Notes: generated from the sequence alone by a model not told the origin. Positions 30,107 to 38,959 are shown, counted from the stretch's first letter. The stretch is 48,785 nt of DNA from a candidate division CSSED10-310 bacterium (GCA_016931515.1 JAFGEQ010000017.1:1-48785); one strand, 5' to 3'. Numbers and translations are program-made.

Positions 30107-30886
30107 TTAACCGTTGTCCTCGTCATCCTCTTCTTCCAGCAGGCGAATGGCTTCCGCTTTGATGCTTTCAATCTCCCGCGAAATCACCCTTTCCGCAATC
30201 TGAGGAACCAGATCGTTAACAATGCCTTTTGTCATTGTCATAATCTGCTTGGGAAGATCGGTTATTCCCAGATGTTCGATCACGCGACTGGAAATATCTG
30301 CTGCAATCTTGGGTGCCAGTGCTTTCGTCATCGAATCGGTAATCATCACCATGTTTTCATTGAAAAAACTCTCAAAGATATCGAAGAGAATCCGTGCACG
30401 TTGGTCGATTGTTTCACCGGTGTAACCCGGAATTGGCATTTTTGATGTTGAAACCGCAGGCAGGGGCGCGGATGTTTCCGGTGATGATACCGGGTCGGAT
30501 GTTGATAACACGCTCTGCGTATTCCGAAGGAGCAGATCGTCAATTGTTTTTATCAATACTCGATTATCAAGAGGTTTGTAGACGAACCCACTAGCGCCGA
30601 GCTCTTTCAATTTTTCCAGATCCAGCGAATTTCCCCGATTGCTCATCAGAATGACTGAATAGGGTTGCGAGGAGAGTTCGGCGATTGTCTTGACATCACT
30701 CTGAAGATCGATGCCCGGGAAGTTATCGGACAGGAGGACAAAATCAGGATGGAGTTTTTTTACAACTTCGATAATTTCTTCCGGCTCATCAACCCATGCA
30801 ATTTCGAAATTGTCATTATTGAACGCTCGTCGAAAAACCTTCTGCACGGTAATGCTTTCATCTGCCAGCAGTAATTTCAAAGCCAT
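30107..30886 (-). CDS. Receiver-domain protein with acidic C-terminal helical region
   Basis: With the ATG at 30886 (GGGGGA about 8 bases upstream) the protein has 259 residues. A longer frame to 30976 would overlap the TPR gene and lacks support. Residues 1-122 form a CheY-like receiver: Asp9/Glu10, Asp54, Ser82 and Lys104. The loop after Asp54 (DNFPGID) is one residue shorter than usual. A Ser/Pro-rich linker (about 123-155) leads to a helical domain (about 160-250) and a Glu/Asp tail. No DNA-binding domain is recognisable. The LLADESITVQKVF start resembles receivers of Deltaproteobacteria and related groups. Confidence 0.75.
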   Translation of the reverse strand: MALKLLLADESITVQKVFRRAFNNDNFEIAWVDEPEEIIEVVKKLHPDFVLLSDNFPGIDLQSDVKTIAELSSQPYSVILMSNRGNSLDLEKLKELGASGFVYKPLDNRVLIKTIDDLLLRNTQSVLSTSDPVSSPETSAPLPAVSTSKMPIPGYTGETIDQRARILFDIFESFFNENMVMITDSMTKALAPKIAADISSRVIEHLGITDLPKQIMTMTKGIVNDLVPQIAERVISREIESIKAEAIRLLEEEDDEDNG

Positions 30887-30935
30887 AATGTGGTTCCCCC
30901 ATCCATCAATTCCAGACAAACCTCGGCAAAAATAA

Positions 30936-31706
30936 TTACGCTGCTTCCCCGCTCCCTGTTGTCTGCTTCTTATCAAGTTTTTTCAAAGCGGTTTCACTCA
31001 TCGTTTTCCAGGATGAATCGGGATATCGATCAATCACAAGTTGATAAGATGTTCTCGCTTCATCCCATTGATCCAACGCTTCCTGGCGTATAGCTTTTTC
31101 GTAGACCACCACATCCATAAGTTTGAAATTCGGATAATCCGCTTCGATTTGATTCAGCAATTGGAGTGATTCAGCGGTCCTATTCAGATTAAACAGAGCA
31201 GTGGCCTTTCCCAGTGCTGCGGAGGGTGCCAGAGGATTTTTGGGATACTCCGATAAAAACCTGTCGAATGTATCCAATGCCTTATCCGCCGCTCCTGTAT
31301 TCAGATCACTGACAGCAACCATGTAGAGGGCATTCTGTCCCGAATATGTGCCAGGGTAGTTGTCAAAAACCGATTGGAAAGCGCCCGGTGATTTGGCTTC
31401 CACTTTAACTTCAGGATTCGCGCTATCTGCATCAGTCTCAGTCTTGAAAGAGATCGTCGAAGCGGCCAGATCCTGTTGATAGAGTTTAAAAGCACTCTGC
31501 AATGATACAGACGCTTCCTGATTTTTCATGTTTTTATTGTAATTCATCAGGATAATAACTGCTGCAGCAACCAGAACCCCGACCAGTGTATAACCCAGTA
31601 TATCCTGATGTTTTGTCAGTAATCGAACGAACGAACTCACAAATTTGGGTTGTTCTTCAGAAATTACTCGTAAATCGATATTATTTTTTGGTTTTTTTGC
31701 CGCCAT
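30936..31706 (-). CDS. Membrane-anchored TPR protein
   Basis: This 256-residue protein has a cytoplasmic N-terminal part, one membrane helix (about 38-55, YTLVGVLVAAAVIILM) and a C-terminal region of tetratricopeptide-like repeats (about 105-240: ALDTFDRFLSEYPKNP, SLQLLNQIEADYPN, ARTSYQLVIDRYPDSS). The layout resembles YfgM-type or BamD-like accessory proteins, but identity is not certain. CCGGAGG stands before the ATG. It is the first gene of the valS operon, with a promoter at 31735-31763. Confidence 0.7.
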   Translation of the reverse strand: MAAKKPKNNIDLRVISEEQPKFVSSFVRLLTKHQDILGYTLVGVLVAAAVIILMNYNKNMKNQEASVSLQSAFKLYQQDLAASTISFKTETDADSANPEVKVEAKSPGAFQSVFDNYPGTYSGQNALYMVAVSDLNTGAADKALDTFDRFLSEYPKNPLAPSAALGKATALFNLNRTAESLQLLNQIEADYPNFKLMDVVVYEKAIRQEALDQWDEARTSYQLVIDRYPDSSWKTMSETALKKLDKKQTTGSGEAA

Positions 31707-31734
31707 TGAAACCTCCGGAACAAATTAGAAGAAA

Positions 31735-31763
31735 ATCCTATGTTAACACTCTCAATAAATCAA
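31735..31763 (-). promoter_or_regulatory. Promoter of the TPR-receiver-valS operon
   Basis: On the minus strand TTGATT (31758-31763) and TAGGAT (31735-31740) are separated by 17 bases, a good sigma-70-type pair. The predicted start site is about 22 bases before the ATG at 31706. The element fills the gap between tRNA-Arg and the TPR gene. Confidence 0.6.
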
Positions 31764-31785
31764 GTCACTCCAGACCTCAGAATGA

Positions 31786-31858
31786 TACGCCCGGCAGGAA
31801 TTGAACCTGCGACACCCTGATTAGGAATCAGGTGCTCTATCCCCTGAGCTACGGGCGC
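31786..31858 (-). tRNA. tRNA-Arg (anticodon CCU)
   Basis: The minus strand folds as a complete cloverleaf. Acceptor GCGCCCG pairs with CGGGCGT (one G-U), the anticodon stem CCTGA/TCAGG encloses loop TTCCTAA, and the T arm holds GTTCAATTC. Anticodon CCT reads codon AGG. A 3' CCA is not encoded. The gene is 73 bases long and lies 24 bases downstream of apt. Confidence 0.95.
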
Positions 31859-31882
31859 GAAGGCTGAGCCTCAGGATACTCG

Positions 31883-32398
31883 TCAATACTTTATCAGAGA
31901 ATGGATTGGGTAACTATCGATTTTTTTCCTGCCATTCAGGAACTCGAGTTCGATCACGAAGCAGATGCCGGTTACAGTTGCGCCCAATTTCGTGACCAAT
32001 GAACAGGCCGCATCAACGGTTCCGCCAGTGGCGAGAAGATCATCGATAATAAGAACTTTATCCCTGGGGCCCAATGCATCTTTGTGAATTTCGATTGTAT
32101 CGGTTCCATACTCCAAGTCATACGTGTGCTGCACGGTCTTATAGGGAAGCTTACCCGGTTTTCTGACCGGGACGATACCGGCATGAAGCTCCATGGCGAT
32201 CGGTGGAGCGAACAGGAAGCCTCTTGCCTCTACGCCGACTACCTTCGTTATCCCGGCGTTCCGGAATGGCTCTGCCATGGAGCGTACCGCTGAGTGAAAT
32301 GCATCCGGGTCGGCGAGGAGAGGTGTAATATCCTTGAAAATAATACCGGGTTTTGGAAAATCAGGAATATCACGAATATAAGCCTTTAAATCCATCAT
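31883..32398 (-). CDS. apt: Adenine phosphoribosyltransferase
   Basis: Apt salvages adenine to AMP with PRPP. The 171 residues have normal length. Motifs are IPDFPKPGIIFKDITPLL near the N-terminus, GVEARGFLF, the VPVRKPGKLPYKT flexible loop and the PRPP-binding VLIIDDLLATGGT (about 115-127). AAGGAGG lies before the double ATG. It follows the acylphosphatase gene by 9 bases in the same operon. Confidence 0.96.
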   Translation of the reverse strand: MMDLKAYIRDIPDFPKPGIIFKDITPLLADPDAFHSAVRSMAEPFRNAGITKVVGVEARGFLFAPPIAMELHAGIVPVRKPGKLPYKTVQHTYDLEYGTDTIEIHKDALGPRDKVLIIDDLLATGGTVDAACSLVTKLGATVTGICFVIELEFLNGRKKIDSYPIHSLIKY

Positions 32399-32407
32399 CG
32401 ATCCTCC

Positions 32408-32695
32408 TTAAAACAAAACATCATAATCATTCAAATCCGGAAAATCCATGGTCAAAACGCTGCGCTGGACAGATTGAACAACAGAGGCCGGAGGTCCTTT
32501 CAGAATGTCCTGATAAAAACACTCAAGAGCCGATCGTGTTCCAACGGCAATAATTTCCACCCGCCCATCCGGCAGATTGCGTGCGCCGCCGTCCACATTT
32601 TGCTTACGCGCACGCCGCATTGAAAAATACCGGAACCCGACGCGTTGCACGCGTCCCGATACTATCCACTTCTCAGAGACCGTGGAATCGTTCAT
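32408..32695 (-). CDS. acyP: Acylphosphatase
   Basis: This 95-residue enzyme hydrolyses acyl phosphates. The family block GRVQRVGFRYF (14-24) carries the phosphate-binding loop and catalytic Arg22; ARNLPDGRVEI (38-48) carries the catalytic Asn40. Length matches the 90-100 of the family. The ATG overlaps the stop of the LOG-like gene by 4 bases, which indicates translational coupling. Confidence 0.93.
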   Translation of the reverse strand: MNDSTVSEKWIVSGRVQRVGFRYFSMRRARKQNVDGGARNLPDGRVEIIAVGTRSALECFYQDILKGPPASVVQSVQRSVLTMDFPDLNDYDVLF

Positions 32696-33159
32696 GAATT
32701 GAAAACCCTTGACACCGCTGATTCGGGGTCCGGCATAAGAATCAATCCCTCAATATCAGCTCTTGTTTCGATACCCAACACCGGTTTGCCCATTTTCAAT
32801 GCCAACGCGATCTCGGATAACGTACCATATCCACCCGAGATAGCGATAACGGCATCTGCACATTGGGTGAGAACCGCGTTTCTGGCATGTCCAAGGCCCG
32901 TCGGTAGCGGTATGATCACATACTGATTCGATTCAGAGGGATTGGTGCCGGGAAGTATTCCAATCGTAATCCCTCCCGCTTCACAAGCACCGCGACAGGA
33001 TGCTTCCATTACTCCGCTACGACCTCCTGAGATCAATACGCCTCCGTGATGAGCGATAGATTGCCCAACCTGGTAGGCGATCGAAGCAATCCTATCATCA
33101 CAAACGGCTGCGCCAATCACCGCAATTTTAAGAGGCCGGAGATTATTCAAATTCTTCAT
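32692..33159 (-). CDS. LOG-like Rossmann protein (TIGR00725-type)
   Basis: With the ATG at 33159 the protein has 155 residues. It shows the Rossmann start KIAVIGAAVCDD, the GGVLISGGRSGVMEASCRGA motif region and GHARNAVLTQCADAVIAISGGYGTLSEIALAL, which correspond to the GGxGTxxE nucleotide or phosphoribose site of the lysine decarboxylase-like (LOG) superfamily. Members of this branch often have no known substrate. Its start overlaps the end of the DUF4388 gene by 17 bases. A longer frame from 33201 is less likely. Confidence 0.8.
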   Translation of the reverse strand: MKNLNNLRPLKIAVIGAAVCDDRIASIAYQVGQSIAHHGGVLISGGRSGVMEASCRGACEAGGITIGILPGTNPSESNQYVIIPLPTGLGHARNAVLTQCADAVIAISGGYGTLSEIALALKMGKPVLGIETRADIEGLILMPDPESAVSRVFNS

Positions 33160-35269
33160 TAACGACGGTGTCTTTCTTTTCCTTGCTTTTAGACGCCTCA
33201 TCCTGAACCGGTTTTATGCCTTCCTTCTGGAGTTCCAGCAGGAATTTTTTCACGACCGTGTTATCAGGATTCCATTTCAACATATCCTGATACATGTTTG
33301 CAGCTTCCTGCTTCCTCCCAAGGTTCTTTACCAGGTTTGCGATCGTTAGACGCAGATCCTGATTGCCGGGATCAAGGTCCAATGCATGCTGATATGTAAC
33401 AACAGCATCCTCCTTGTACTTGCCGCTCAGCAATTGAATTTCAGCTAGTTTCAGATGATACGTCGGATCGAGCGGTCTCAGTGAGACAGCTTTCCGAATT
33501 AACTGGATGGCTCGCTCATAGTCGTTCTTTTGCTTGAAAGCCAAAATACCCGCCTGGAAAAATTTGACGGCATTTCCCTCCCGCTCTTCCTTATCGATAT
33601 CTTCAAGAACAGAATAATAAACCGGGCTGTTCGGATCCAACTTCGCCGCCTGGGCAAAAATCGCCCGTGCTTCCTCGAATTTCCCCGACCTGATCTTTTC
33701 CATACCTGTGTTGAAAAGACGCATAGCCTGCGTTTTGTTTTCTTCTGCAAGTTGGCGACCTTTTCTCATCCCTGCAAGATATCGTCGCTTTTTATCATCA
33801 TCCATCAAAATCACATACGCGCCTTTGTAAACATCCCTCAGATAAACGGCTTTTTCGAGAATGGGCTGATCGAGGATACGAAATCGGATGCCTTTCGGAT
33901 TTATCATTTCAATCGATTTGACGAATGCCTTGTGGATGGCTTTTTTGTCAGCATTCGGCGCCAGTCCGAACATCTCAAACAAAGTCTGATTCGTCATCAC
34001 ATACCGGTTGTATGCCATCGTGACATTGGATCCGAATCGACGATAACGAACTTTCGACTCAACCTTCTCCTCCATTGACGCATTGTCCCGGTCATACTTT
34101 ACGCTTTCCTGGATGATCCGAACTGCTTCGTCCTCACGTTTCTTATCCGGTTGCATCTCCCTCTTGGATTTATTCGAATCCAGCATCCCATACAAGTCTA
34201 CTATTTCAGCCGACCCCGTCGCTATGGGTTGTCGTTTAACACCGGCTTTCACATTTTTCTTTTCAGGTTGCCGGTCTTCAGACGGCTTCGGCGTAGAGGA
34301 CATCGATACTAATGGCTTGCGATGCGTTGATTCCATTTCCTGCTGAAGATTCAGTTCTTCGACACCATTTAAATCAAGCAGACCTTCGAGAGAACCCGTG
34401 AGATTGACTAGATCACCCAATTCATCCGGCGAGAACGACACCGGTGGTTTGCTGAAATTGACGGAATCAAGTTTCTCATTAATGGCTTGAAGGATGTCCA
34501 TTAACTCACGGTCGCGCCCGAGGAGAGTATTGACTTCCATTAATCGATCCACAGCATTTCCGAGAAGAGTCTGCATGAAAAGCAGGCTAGAACTCGGCTC
34601 CGGGGAATCAGAGGTGTCCTCTGTCAGGAAATAGCTTTGTTTCAATCTGAGTAGTACTTCCGAAACAGATTTCAAACTGACAGCATGAGTGCTTAATTCC
34701 TTCCGAACAGTTAAATCCTGTCGGTTTTCTGCAATAATCCTAATTTCGTCCAGAGTCAGATCTTCGACAGTCAGATTTCCGTCATCCGAATGAACCCAAT
34801 GGTGTAATTTATCAAAATCCGGAAACTGAATTCGGAATTGAGTCATAAATTGAACATCAGGCTGGCAGATTTCAATCCATCTCGAAACAGTATCATCAAA
34901 CTTGAAAAGACTGCTCGGGGATGCATCCAGCCATTCAAATCGTCCATCTTTGAGCTCTAGAAATTGAAAAAAGAGGGCTTCCGCCAGATGGTAGCCCGCT
35001 AATGCCATTGGTGTACCGGGCTCTGCATCAGCGACCTGCTCCGATAACAATCCGGTGGCAGGTAGCATCATGCCGCGATCTTTGAACACCTGGCGCAGTT
35101 GTTCATCGGATCTGTCATTGCCAATGGCAACGATCCGGCAGTTGTCCGATCGCAGAAAATACGTTCTATCTGCGGAAGAGATTTTTAGAATTTTAGGCGT
35201 TTGGGATGCATGAATAATGCCCAGAATTTCAGCTGTAGCCAGATCCCCTGGTTTTCCTGTGAATGTCAT
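33143..35269 (-). CDS. DUF4388-like / degenerate J-domain / TPR scaffold protein
   Basis: This 708-residue cytoplasmic protein has three parts. About 1-120 resembles the DUF4388 (PATAN-like) region found with signalling domains in Deltaproteobacteria. A long low-complexity linker with Ser, Lys and Glu follows. About 435-510 looks like a J-type helical domain (LFEMFGLAPNADKKAIHKAF) but without the HPD tripeptide. About 520-690 is a series of TPRs (ARAIFAQAAKLDPNSPVY, AIQLIRKAVSLRPLDPTY, TYQHALDLDPGNQDL). The end is Lys/Glu-rich. GGGGGA precedes the ATG. Function is unknown; scaffolding is inferred from TPRs. It heads the LOG-acyP-apt operon. Confidence 0.65.
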   Translation of the reverse strand: MTFTGKPGDLATAEILGIIHASQTPKILKISSADRTYFLRSDNCRIVAIGNDRSDEQLRQVFKDRGMMLPATGLLSEQVADAEPGTPMALAGYHLAEALFFQFLELKDGRFEWLDASPSSLFKFDDTVSRWIEICQPDVQFMTQFRIQFPDFDKLHHWVHSDDGNLTVEDLTLDEIRIIAENRQDLTVRKELSTHAVSLKSVSEVLLRLKQSYFLTEDTSDSPEPSSSLLFMQTLLGNAVDRLMEVNTLLGRDRELMDILQAINEKLDSVNFSKPPVSFSPDELGDLVNLTGSLEGLLDLNGVEELNLQQEMESTHRKPLVSMSSTPKPSEDRQPEKKNVKAGVKRQPIATGSAEIVDLYGMLDSNKSKREMQPDKKREDEAVRIIQESVKYDRDNASMEEKVESKVRYRRFGSNVTMAYNRYVMTNQTLFEMFGLAPNADKKAIHKAFVKSIEMINPKGIRFRILDQPILEKAVYLRDVYKGAYVILMDDDKKRRYLAGMRKGRQLAEENKTQAMRLFNTGMEKIRSGKFEEARAIFAQAAKLDPNSPVYYSVLEDIDKEEREGNAVKFFQAGILAFKQKNDYERAIQLIRKAVSLRPLDPTYHLKLAEIQLLSGKYKEDAVVTYQHALDLDPGNQDLRLTIANLVKNLGRKQEAANMYQDMLKWNPDNTVVKKFLLELQKEGIKPVQDEASKSKEKKDTVVNEEFE

Positions 35270-35348
35270 CGCATTCCCCCTTAAGGAATTCCCGGAGAAC
35301 GCTTTCAGATGAGAGACTGGATGGTTCCTGGCCCAGGTCGCCGGGTCA

Positions 35349-35427
<79 letters not shown>

Positions 35428-35456
35428 TATCTGCCTCCCATCTGTAAGGCCAAGGA

Positions 35457-35485
35457 ACCATAACGGAATTCACTTCCGGGTGCAA
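35457..35485 (-). promoter_or_regulatory. Possible promoter of tRNA-Pro (CGG)
   Basis: On the minus strand TTGCAC (35480-35485) and TATGGT (35457-35462) are 17 bases apart. The -35 match is only fair. Predicted start is about 20 bases before the tRNA 5' end. The region 35486-35550 upstream shows no gene. Confidence 0.42.
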
Positions 35486-35530
35486 GAACTATTTTATATG
35501 AATGTGAGGCGCTCGTCATTCGAAAAGAGT

Positions 35531-35552
35531 ATGCTCCGCGGTAGCGGGGCAT
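35531..35552 (-). other. Second hairpin downstream of hcp
   Basis: ATGCCCCGC and GCGGAGCAT (minus strand) form a 9-pair stem with one mismatch and a TACC loop, followed by a weak U-rich stretch. It lies just beyond the better terminator and may be a back-up or a chance pairing. It is upstream of the tRNA-Pro promoter. Confidence 0.35.
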
Positions 35553-35582
35553 AAGAAAAGCACCGGAAATGGAATCCGGCGC
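35551..35582 (-). terminator. Intrinsic terminator after hcp
   Basis: On the minus strand GCGCCGGA (35582-35575) pairs with TCCGGTGC (35567-35560), with one G-U, around a 7-base loop, followed by TTTTCTTAT. It lies 28 bases after the hcp stop and insulates the Rrf2-hcp operon from tRNA-Pro. Confidence 0.72.
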
Positions 35583-35610
35583 AGAACAATGATGGCAATG
35601 GAGCTTAAAA

Positions 35611-37245
35611 TTAATTACCGGCCAGCATATCTGCTATATCATCTGAAGCAGTTCCAATCGGTTTGATCCCGAAATTATCCACCAGGACTTTTACAATGGC
35701 AGGGGAGAGGAACCCCGGGAGTGTCGGGCCGAGTCGAATTCCCTTGATGCCCAGCGACAACAAGGCCAGCAGAACGATGACCGCTTTCTGTTCATACCAC
35801 GCGATATCATATGATATGGGCAAATCGTTGATATCCTCCAGATTAAACACTTCTTTTAGCTTGAGCGCGATTACTGCCAATGAATATGAGTCATTACATT
35901 GGCCTGCATCCAGCACGCGTGGAATCCCCTCGATATCACCCAAGTTGAGTTTATTGTAGCGGTATTTGGCACAACCGGCTGTCAGAATCACAGTGTCCCC
36001 GGGGAGCGCTTCGGCCACTTCGGTATAGTAATTCCTGGTTTTATGGCGGCCATCACAACCGGCCATGACGATAAACCGCCGGATTTTGCCTGATTTCACT
36101 GCATCAACAACCTTGTCTGCCAAAGCAATAACCTGATTATGTGCGAAACCGCCCGTCAAACTGCCGGTCTCCAATTCCTGCGGGGCCTGACAGTTTTGTG
36201 CCATCCGGATGATCTCGGAGAAATCCTTCTGTTTTCCAGGAAGCCTGTCCCCGATATGTCGACACCCCGGATAACCGGCCATACCGGTTGTGAATACCCT
36301 GTTCCGGTAAGATTCTCTCACCGGGATGATGCAATTGGTTGTCATCAGAATCGGACCGTTGAACGTCTCGAACTCCGAATTCTGAGACCACCAGGAACTT
36401 CCATAATTACCGACAAAATGATCATACTTCTTGAACGCGGGATAATAATTCGCCGGCAGCATTTCACTGTGAGTGTACACATCTACTCCTGTGCCGGAAG
36501 TCTGAAGGAGCAACTCCTCCATGTCCTTCAGATCATGGCCGGAAATCAGTATTCCTGGATTTTTCCGAACACCAAGATTGACCTGACTCATAACAGGATG
36601 ACCGTAGGTTTCTGTATTGGCTTTGTCCAGCAATGCCATCGCCTTGACTCCTACAGAGCCACACTGCATTACCAGACTGACCATCGTTTCGACCGGCAGA
36701 TCACGCGTTGTTGATGCCAGGGCCTTCATAATAAATTCGAAAATGCTGTCATCGAAATAGCCGAGTACCGCAGCGTGCTCGGAGTATGCGCTCAATCCTT
36801 TCAGACCGTAGATCAACAACTCCCTCAACGAGCGGACGTCTTCGTTTTCAGTCGCTAGAACACCCACATCATGGGCTTTTTCAATAATCGTATCCAGGTT
36901 CTCCGGCGTCCACGTCGCCGAATCATGCAAGCCAACCGATCCGTCAAAACCCGCTTTTAATGATAACACTTTACGTACATCGACCGCTTCTTTAATCAAA
37001 CTCTCAATCCTTGCATCATCAAAGTTTGCATTTGTGATTGTTGCAAACAAGGCACGAGTGATGAAGAAACCTTCGTCACGAACCGCAACATTTTTAGCTA
37101 CTGCGCCCTCACCAAAGATTGCGATGCCTCTCAGCATGTAAATCAACACATCCATCCGTGCAGATGTGGGATCCAACTTGCCGCATACTCCCCTGACCGT
37201 ACATCCCTGGTTTTTTGCTGTTTCCTGACATTGATAACAAAACAT
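35611..37245 (-). CDS. hcp: Hybrid-cluster protein (hydroxylamine reductase)
   Basis: This 544-residue Hcp is associated with nitric oxide and hydroxylamine detoxification. The N-terminal cysteine motif [15 protein letters not shown] followed by VCG (C-x2-C-x7-C-x5-C) binds a cubane cluster. Hybrid-cluster ligands are seen later ([63 protein letters not shown]). Its length fits the anaerobe-type form. A strong AAAGGAGG site precedes the ATG. It lies 22 bases downstream of an Rrf2 regulator in the same operon; no hcr reductase gene is nearby. Confidence 0.96.
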   Translation of the reverse strand: MFCYQCQETAKNQGCTVRGVCGKLDPTSARMDVLIYMLRGIAIFGEGAVAKNVAVRDEGFFITRALFATITNANFDDARIESLIKEAVDVRKVLSLKAGFDGSVGLHDSATWTPENLDTIIEKAHDVGVLATENEDVRSLRELLIYGLKGLSAYSEHAAVLGYFDDSIFEFIMKALASTTRDLPVETMVSLVMQCGSVGVKAMALLDKANTETYGHPVMSQVNLGVRKNPGILISGHDLKDMEELLLQTSGTGVDVYTHSEMLPANYYPAFKKYDHFVGNYGSSWWSQNSEFETFNGPILMTTNCIIPVRESYRNRVFTTGMAGYPGCRHIGDRLPGKQKDFSEIIRMAQNCQAPQELETGSLTGGFAHNQVIALADKVVDAVKSGKIRRFIVMAGCDGRHKTRNYYTEVAEALPGDTVILTAGCAKYRYNKLNLGDIEGIPRVLDAGQCNDSYSLAVIALKLKEVFNLEDINDLPISYDIAWYEQKAVIVLLALLSLGIKGIRLGPTLPGFLSPAIVKVLVDNFGIKPIGTASDDIADMLAGN

Positions 37246-37267
37246 GCTCGCCTCCTTTACATCTAAA

Positions 37268-37699
37268 TTACCCGGTTGACGGATCGTGCGAATCAGTCGG
37301 ATTCGCTAAATCCGATAATCGCGTATTCGTAAGATACATTCTAACCTGTTCATTCAATCCATTCAGAAAATCACCGAACAAACATCGGTCATTCAAACAA
37401 ACAGGCTTCCCAAACAAGCAGCCGCGCAACGGAATCCGCCCTTCAATCGATTCGTAAATTTCCATCAGCGAAATCCGGTCTGACATTCTGGCCAGAGAAA
37501 GACCACCCATAGGACCTCGAACACTGTTTAAGAGTCCCTCGTTGACCAGGCGGGTATGAATTTTGGAGAGATGATTGGCTGAGACCGAGAGATTTTCAGC
37601 TATTTTTCGAGTGGTCCAGCGTGTCTGAGGGTCTCGTGCGATCAGAACCATGGTATGTAAGGCGAGGGAAACAGCTTCGGTAAAACGCAGTGATTTCAT
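37268..37699 (-). CDS. Rrf2-family transcription regulator
   Basis: This 143-residue protein has a winged helix-turn-helix (about 25-70: [37 protein letters not shown]) and three cysteines, Cys94, Cys101 and Cys106, in the position where Rrf2 proteins such as NsrR and IscR bind an iron-sulfur cluster. The spacing C-x6-C-x4-C is not exactly that of E. coli NsrR. Placed directly upstream of hcp, it is probably the local sensor of NO or redox state and regulator of its own operon; that is inference. Confidence 0.88.
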   Translation of the reverse strand: MKSLRFTEAVSLALHTMVLIARDPQTRWTTRKIAENLSVSANHLSKIHTRLVNEGLLNSVRGPMGGLSLARMSDRISLMEIYESIEGRIPLRGCLFGKPVCLNDRCLFGDFLNGLNEQVRMYLTNTRLSDLANPTDSHDPSTG

Positions 37700-37732
37700 T
37701 AACGAAATCTCCTAAAAAGGTAAACTGGTACT

Positions 37733-37760
37733 AAAATACTTAAATAAATCAAAATGTCAA
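37733..37760 (-). promoter_or_regulatory. Promoter of the rrf2-hcp operon
   Basis: On the minus strand a perfect TTGACA (37755-37760) is 16 bases from TATTTT (37733-37738). The start would be about 27 bases before the ATG. The short repeat TACT-AAAA-TACT overlaps the -10 (+ strand, about 37729-37740) and could be part of an operator. The rest of 37761-37875 shows no gene. Confidence 0.62.
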
Positions 37761-37875
37761 CGAGAATTTTCAGGTTATTGTTTGATTACGATGCGAACAC
37801 TCAACCTGTACGGGGTTGTCATAAGGGGATAGCAGTCTGATAAAATCCTGTACAACGGGTTGGCGAACGATTTAT

Positions 37876-38943
37876 TCAGTGGCAGGAAACGGATGTGTCA
37901 GATGGTTTCACTGTCTGCTCCGACCCCCCAAATCGATTCAATCCGGCAGCGCAAACCAGACCGACACACAACACAAGGCCATTCCACAGAATGTCCGAGG
38001 CATTATCGGGCATCGTGTTGGGGGCTGTTGCAACTCTGATGTCCTGCTTCTCGGACACCCGATCCCGAAACTCGATAGCGATATGTGACAGATCCATCTC
38101 TTCTTCATACTGTTTAAAAGGCCACAGGACCCAGAATGAGCCGATAATCAAACCGATGAGAAAAGCCAGGGTCGCGTTTCGCTTATGATGGAGCAGGATG
38201 TCGAGGAGTTTGGAGAAGAAAAGCAATCCGATCAGGCAACCGATTCCGAATACGGCGAGCCAGATCCAGTCATGGATATCCAGACTGGTTTGGATGGATT
38301 GTAGTTTTCGTAGAATATTCTGGTATTGTCCCATCACGAGCAGAACAAAGGAACCGCTGATACCGGGCAGGATCATTGCTGATATGGCAATGATTCCCGT
38401 CAAAAAACTCCAAATCAGGTTATCTCCGAATCCTCCAATTTTGCCGAAAGCGAGAGATACAGCCACGGTTAAGGCGATTCCGGGGATCATCATTGCCAGT
38501 TGTATGGCTGTTTTTCTTCCTGTCATCATTTTCCATGGAACCGAGATGGAAGGGATCAGCAAACCAAGGAAGAAGGAGAGAGTCAGACCGGGATGATTAA
38601 CGAGCAGGTAATCGATCACGAAGGAAAGGGACAAAATTGTTGAGCCAGCTCCAGCCGCCAGGCAGATGAGAAAAAGAACATCCATTTTAGAGAGAAATGC
38701 ACTGATTTCAGTTTTAAAGCCTGGTTTGCCGACTGTGCGCAGGATCGAGAGCAGTTCTTTTATCCGTCCGGCGGTAATGGAATGGAGAGCAGACAGCAGC
38801 CGTTCGTAAATACCCAGAATGAGTGCGAAAGTACCGCCACTGACTCCAGGAATAATATTCGCAATACCGATCAGTGCGCCTTTGATAAACATAATTATGG
38901 AAGCAGACAGATTCAAGCGAGGATAGGTAGAGTTTTCAGCCAT
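37876..38943 (-). CDS. DUF368 membrane protein (PopT-type undecaprenyl phosphate translocase)
   Basis: This 355-residue protein has about nine hydrophobic segments. FIKGALIGIANIIPGVSGGTFALILGIYE near the N-terminus and ISAMILPGISGSFVLLVMGQY in the middle are a pseudo-repeat typical of DUF368. Family members (PopT) are implicated in recycling undecaprenyl phosphate for cell-wall synthesis. ATG 38943 with AGGA about 10 bases upstream is preferred to TTG 38952. It follows pcm by 16 bases. Confidence 0.85.
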   Translation of the reverse strand: MAENSTYPRLNLSASIIMFIKGALIGIANIIPGVSGGTFALILGIYERLLSALHSITAGRIKELLSILRTVGKPGFKTEISAFLSKMDVLFLICLAAGAGSTILSLSFVIDYLLVNHPGLTLSFFLGLLIPSISVPWKMMTGRKTAIQLAMMIPGIALTVAVSLAFGKIGGFGDNLIWSFLTGIIAISAMILPGISGSFVLLVMGQYQNILRKLQSIQTSLDIHDWIWLAVFGIGCLIGLLFFSKLLDILLHHKRNATLAFLIGLIIGSFWVLWPFKQYEEEMDLSHIAIEFRDRVSEKQDIRVATAPNTMPDNASDILWNGLVLCVGLVCAAGLNRFGGSEQTVKPSDTSVSCH

Positions 38944-38959
38944 GATTTTCAATTCCTGC

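Noticed and set aside
30887-30976. N-terminal extension of the receiver protein
   Set aside because: It would overlap the TPR gene, has no receiver-like residues, and ATG 30886 has a good ribosome site.
33530-34078. 182-residue + strand frame inside the DUF4388/TPR gene
   Set aside because: The minus-strand gene has clear TPR periodicity; the antisense frame has none and is a shadow.
36139-36714. 191-residue + strand frame opposite hcp
   Set aside because: hcp is certain by its cysteine motifs; the antisense frame shows no domain and no ribosome site.
37805-37863. Two imperfect copies of CCTGTAC...GGGTTG in the rrf2-DUF368 spacer
   Set aside because: Only two short, diverged copies; not enough to call a repeat, operator or array.
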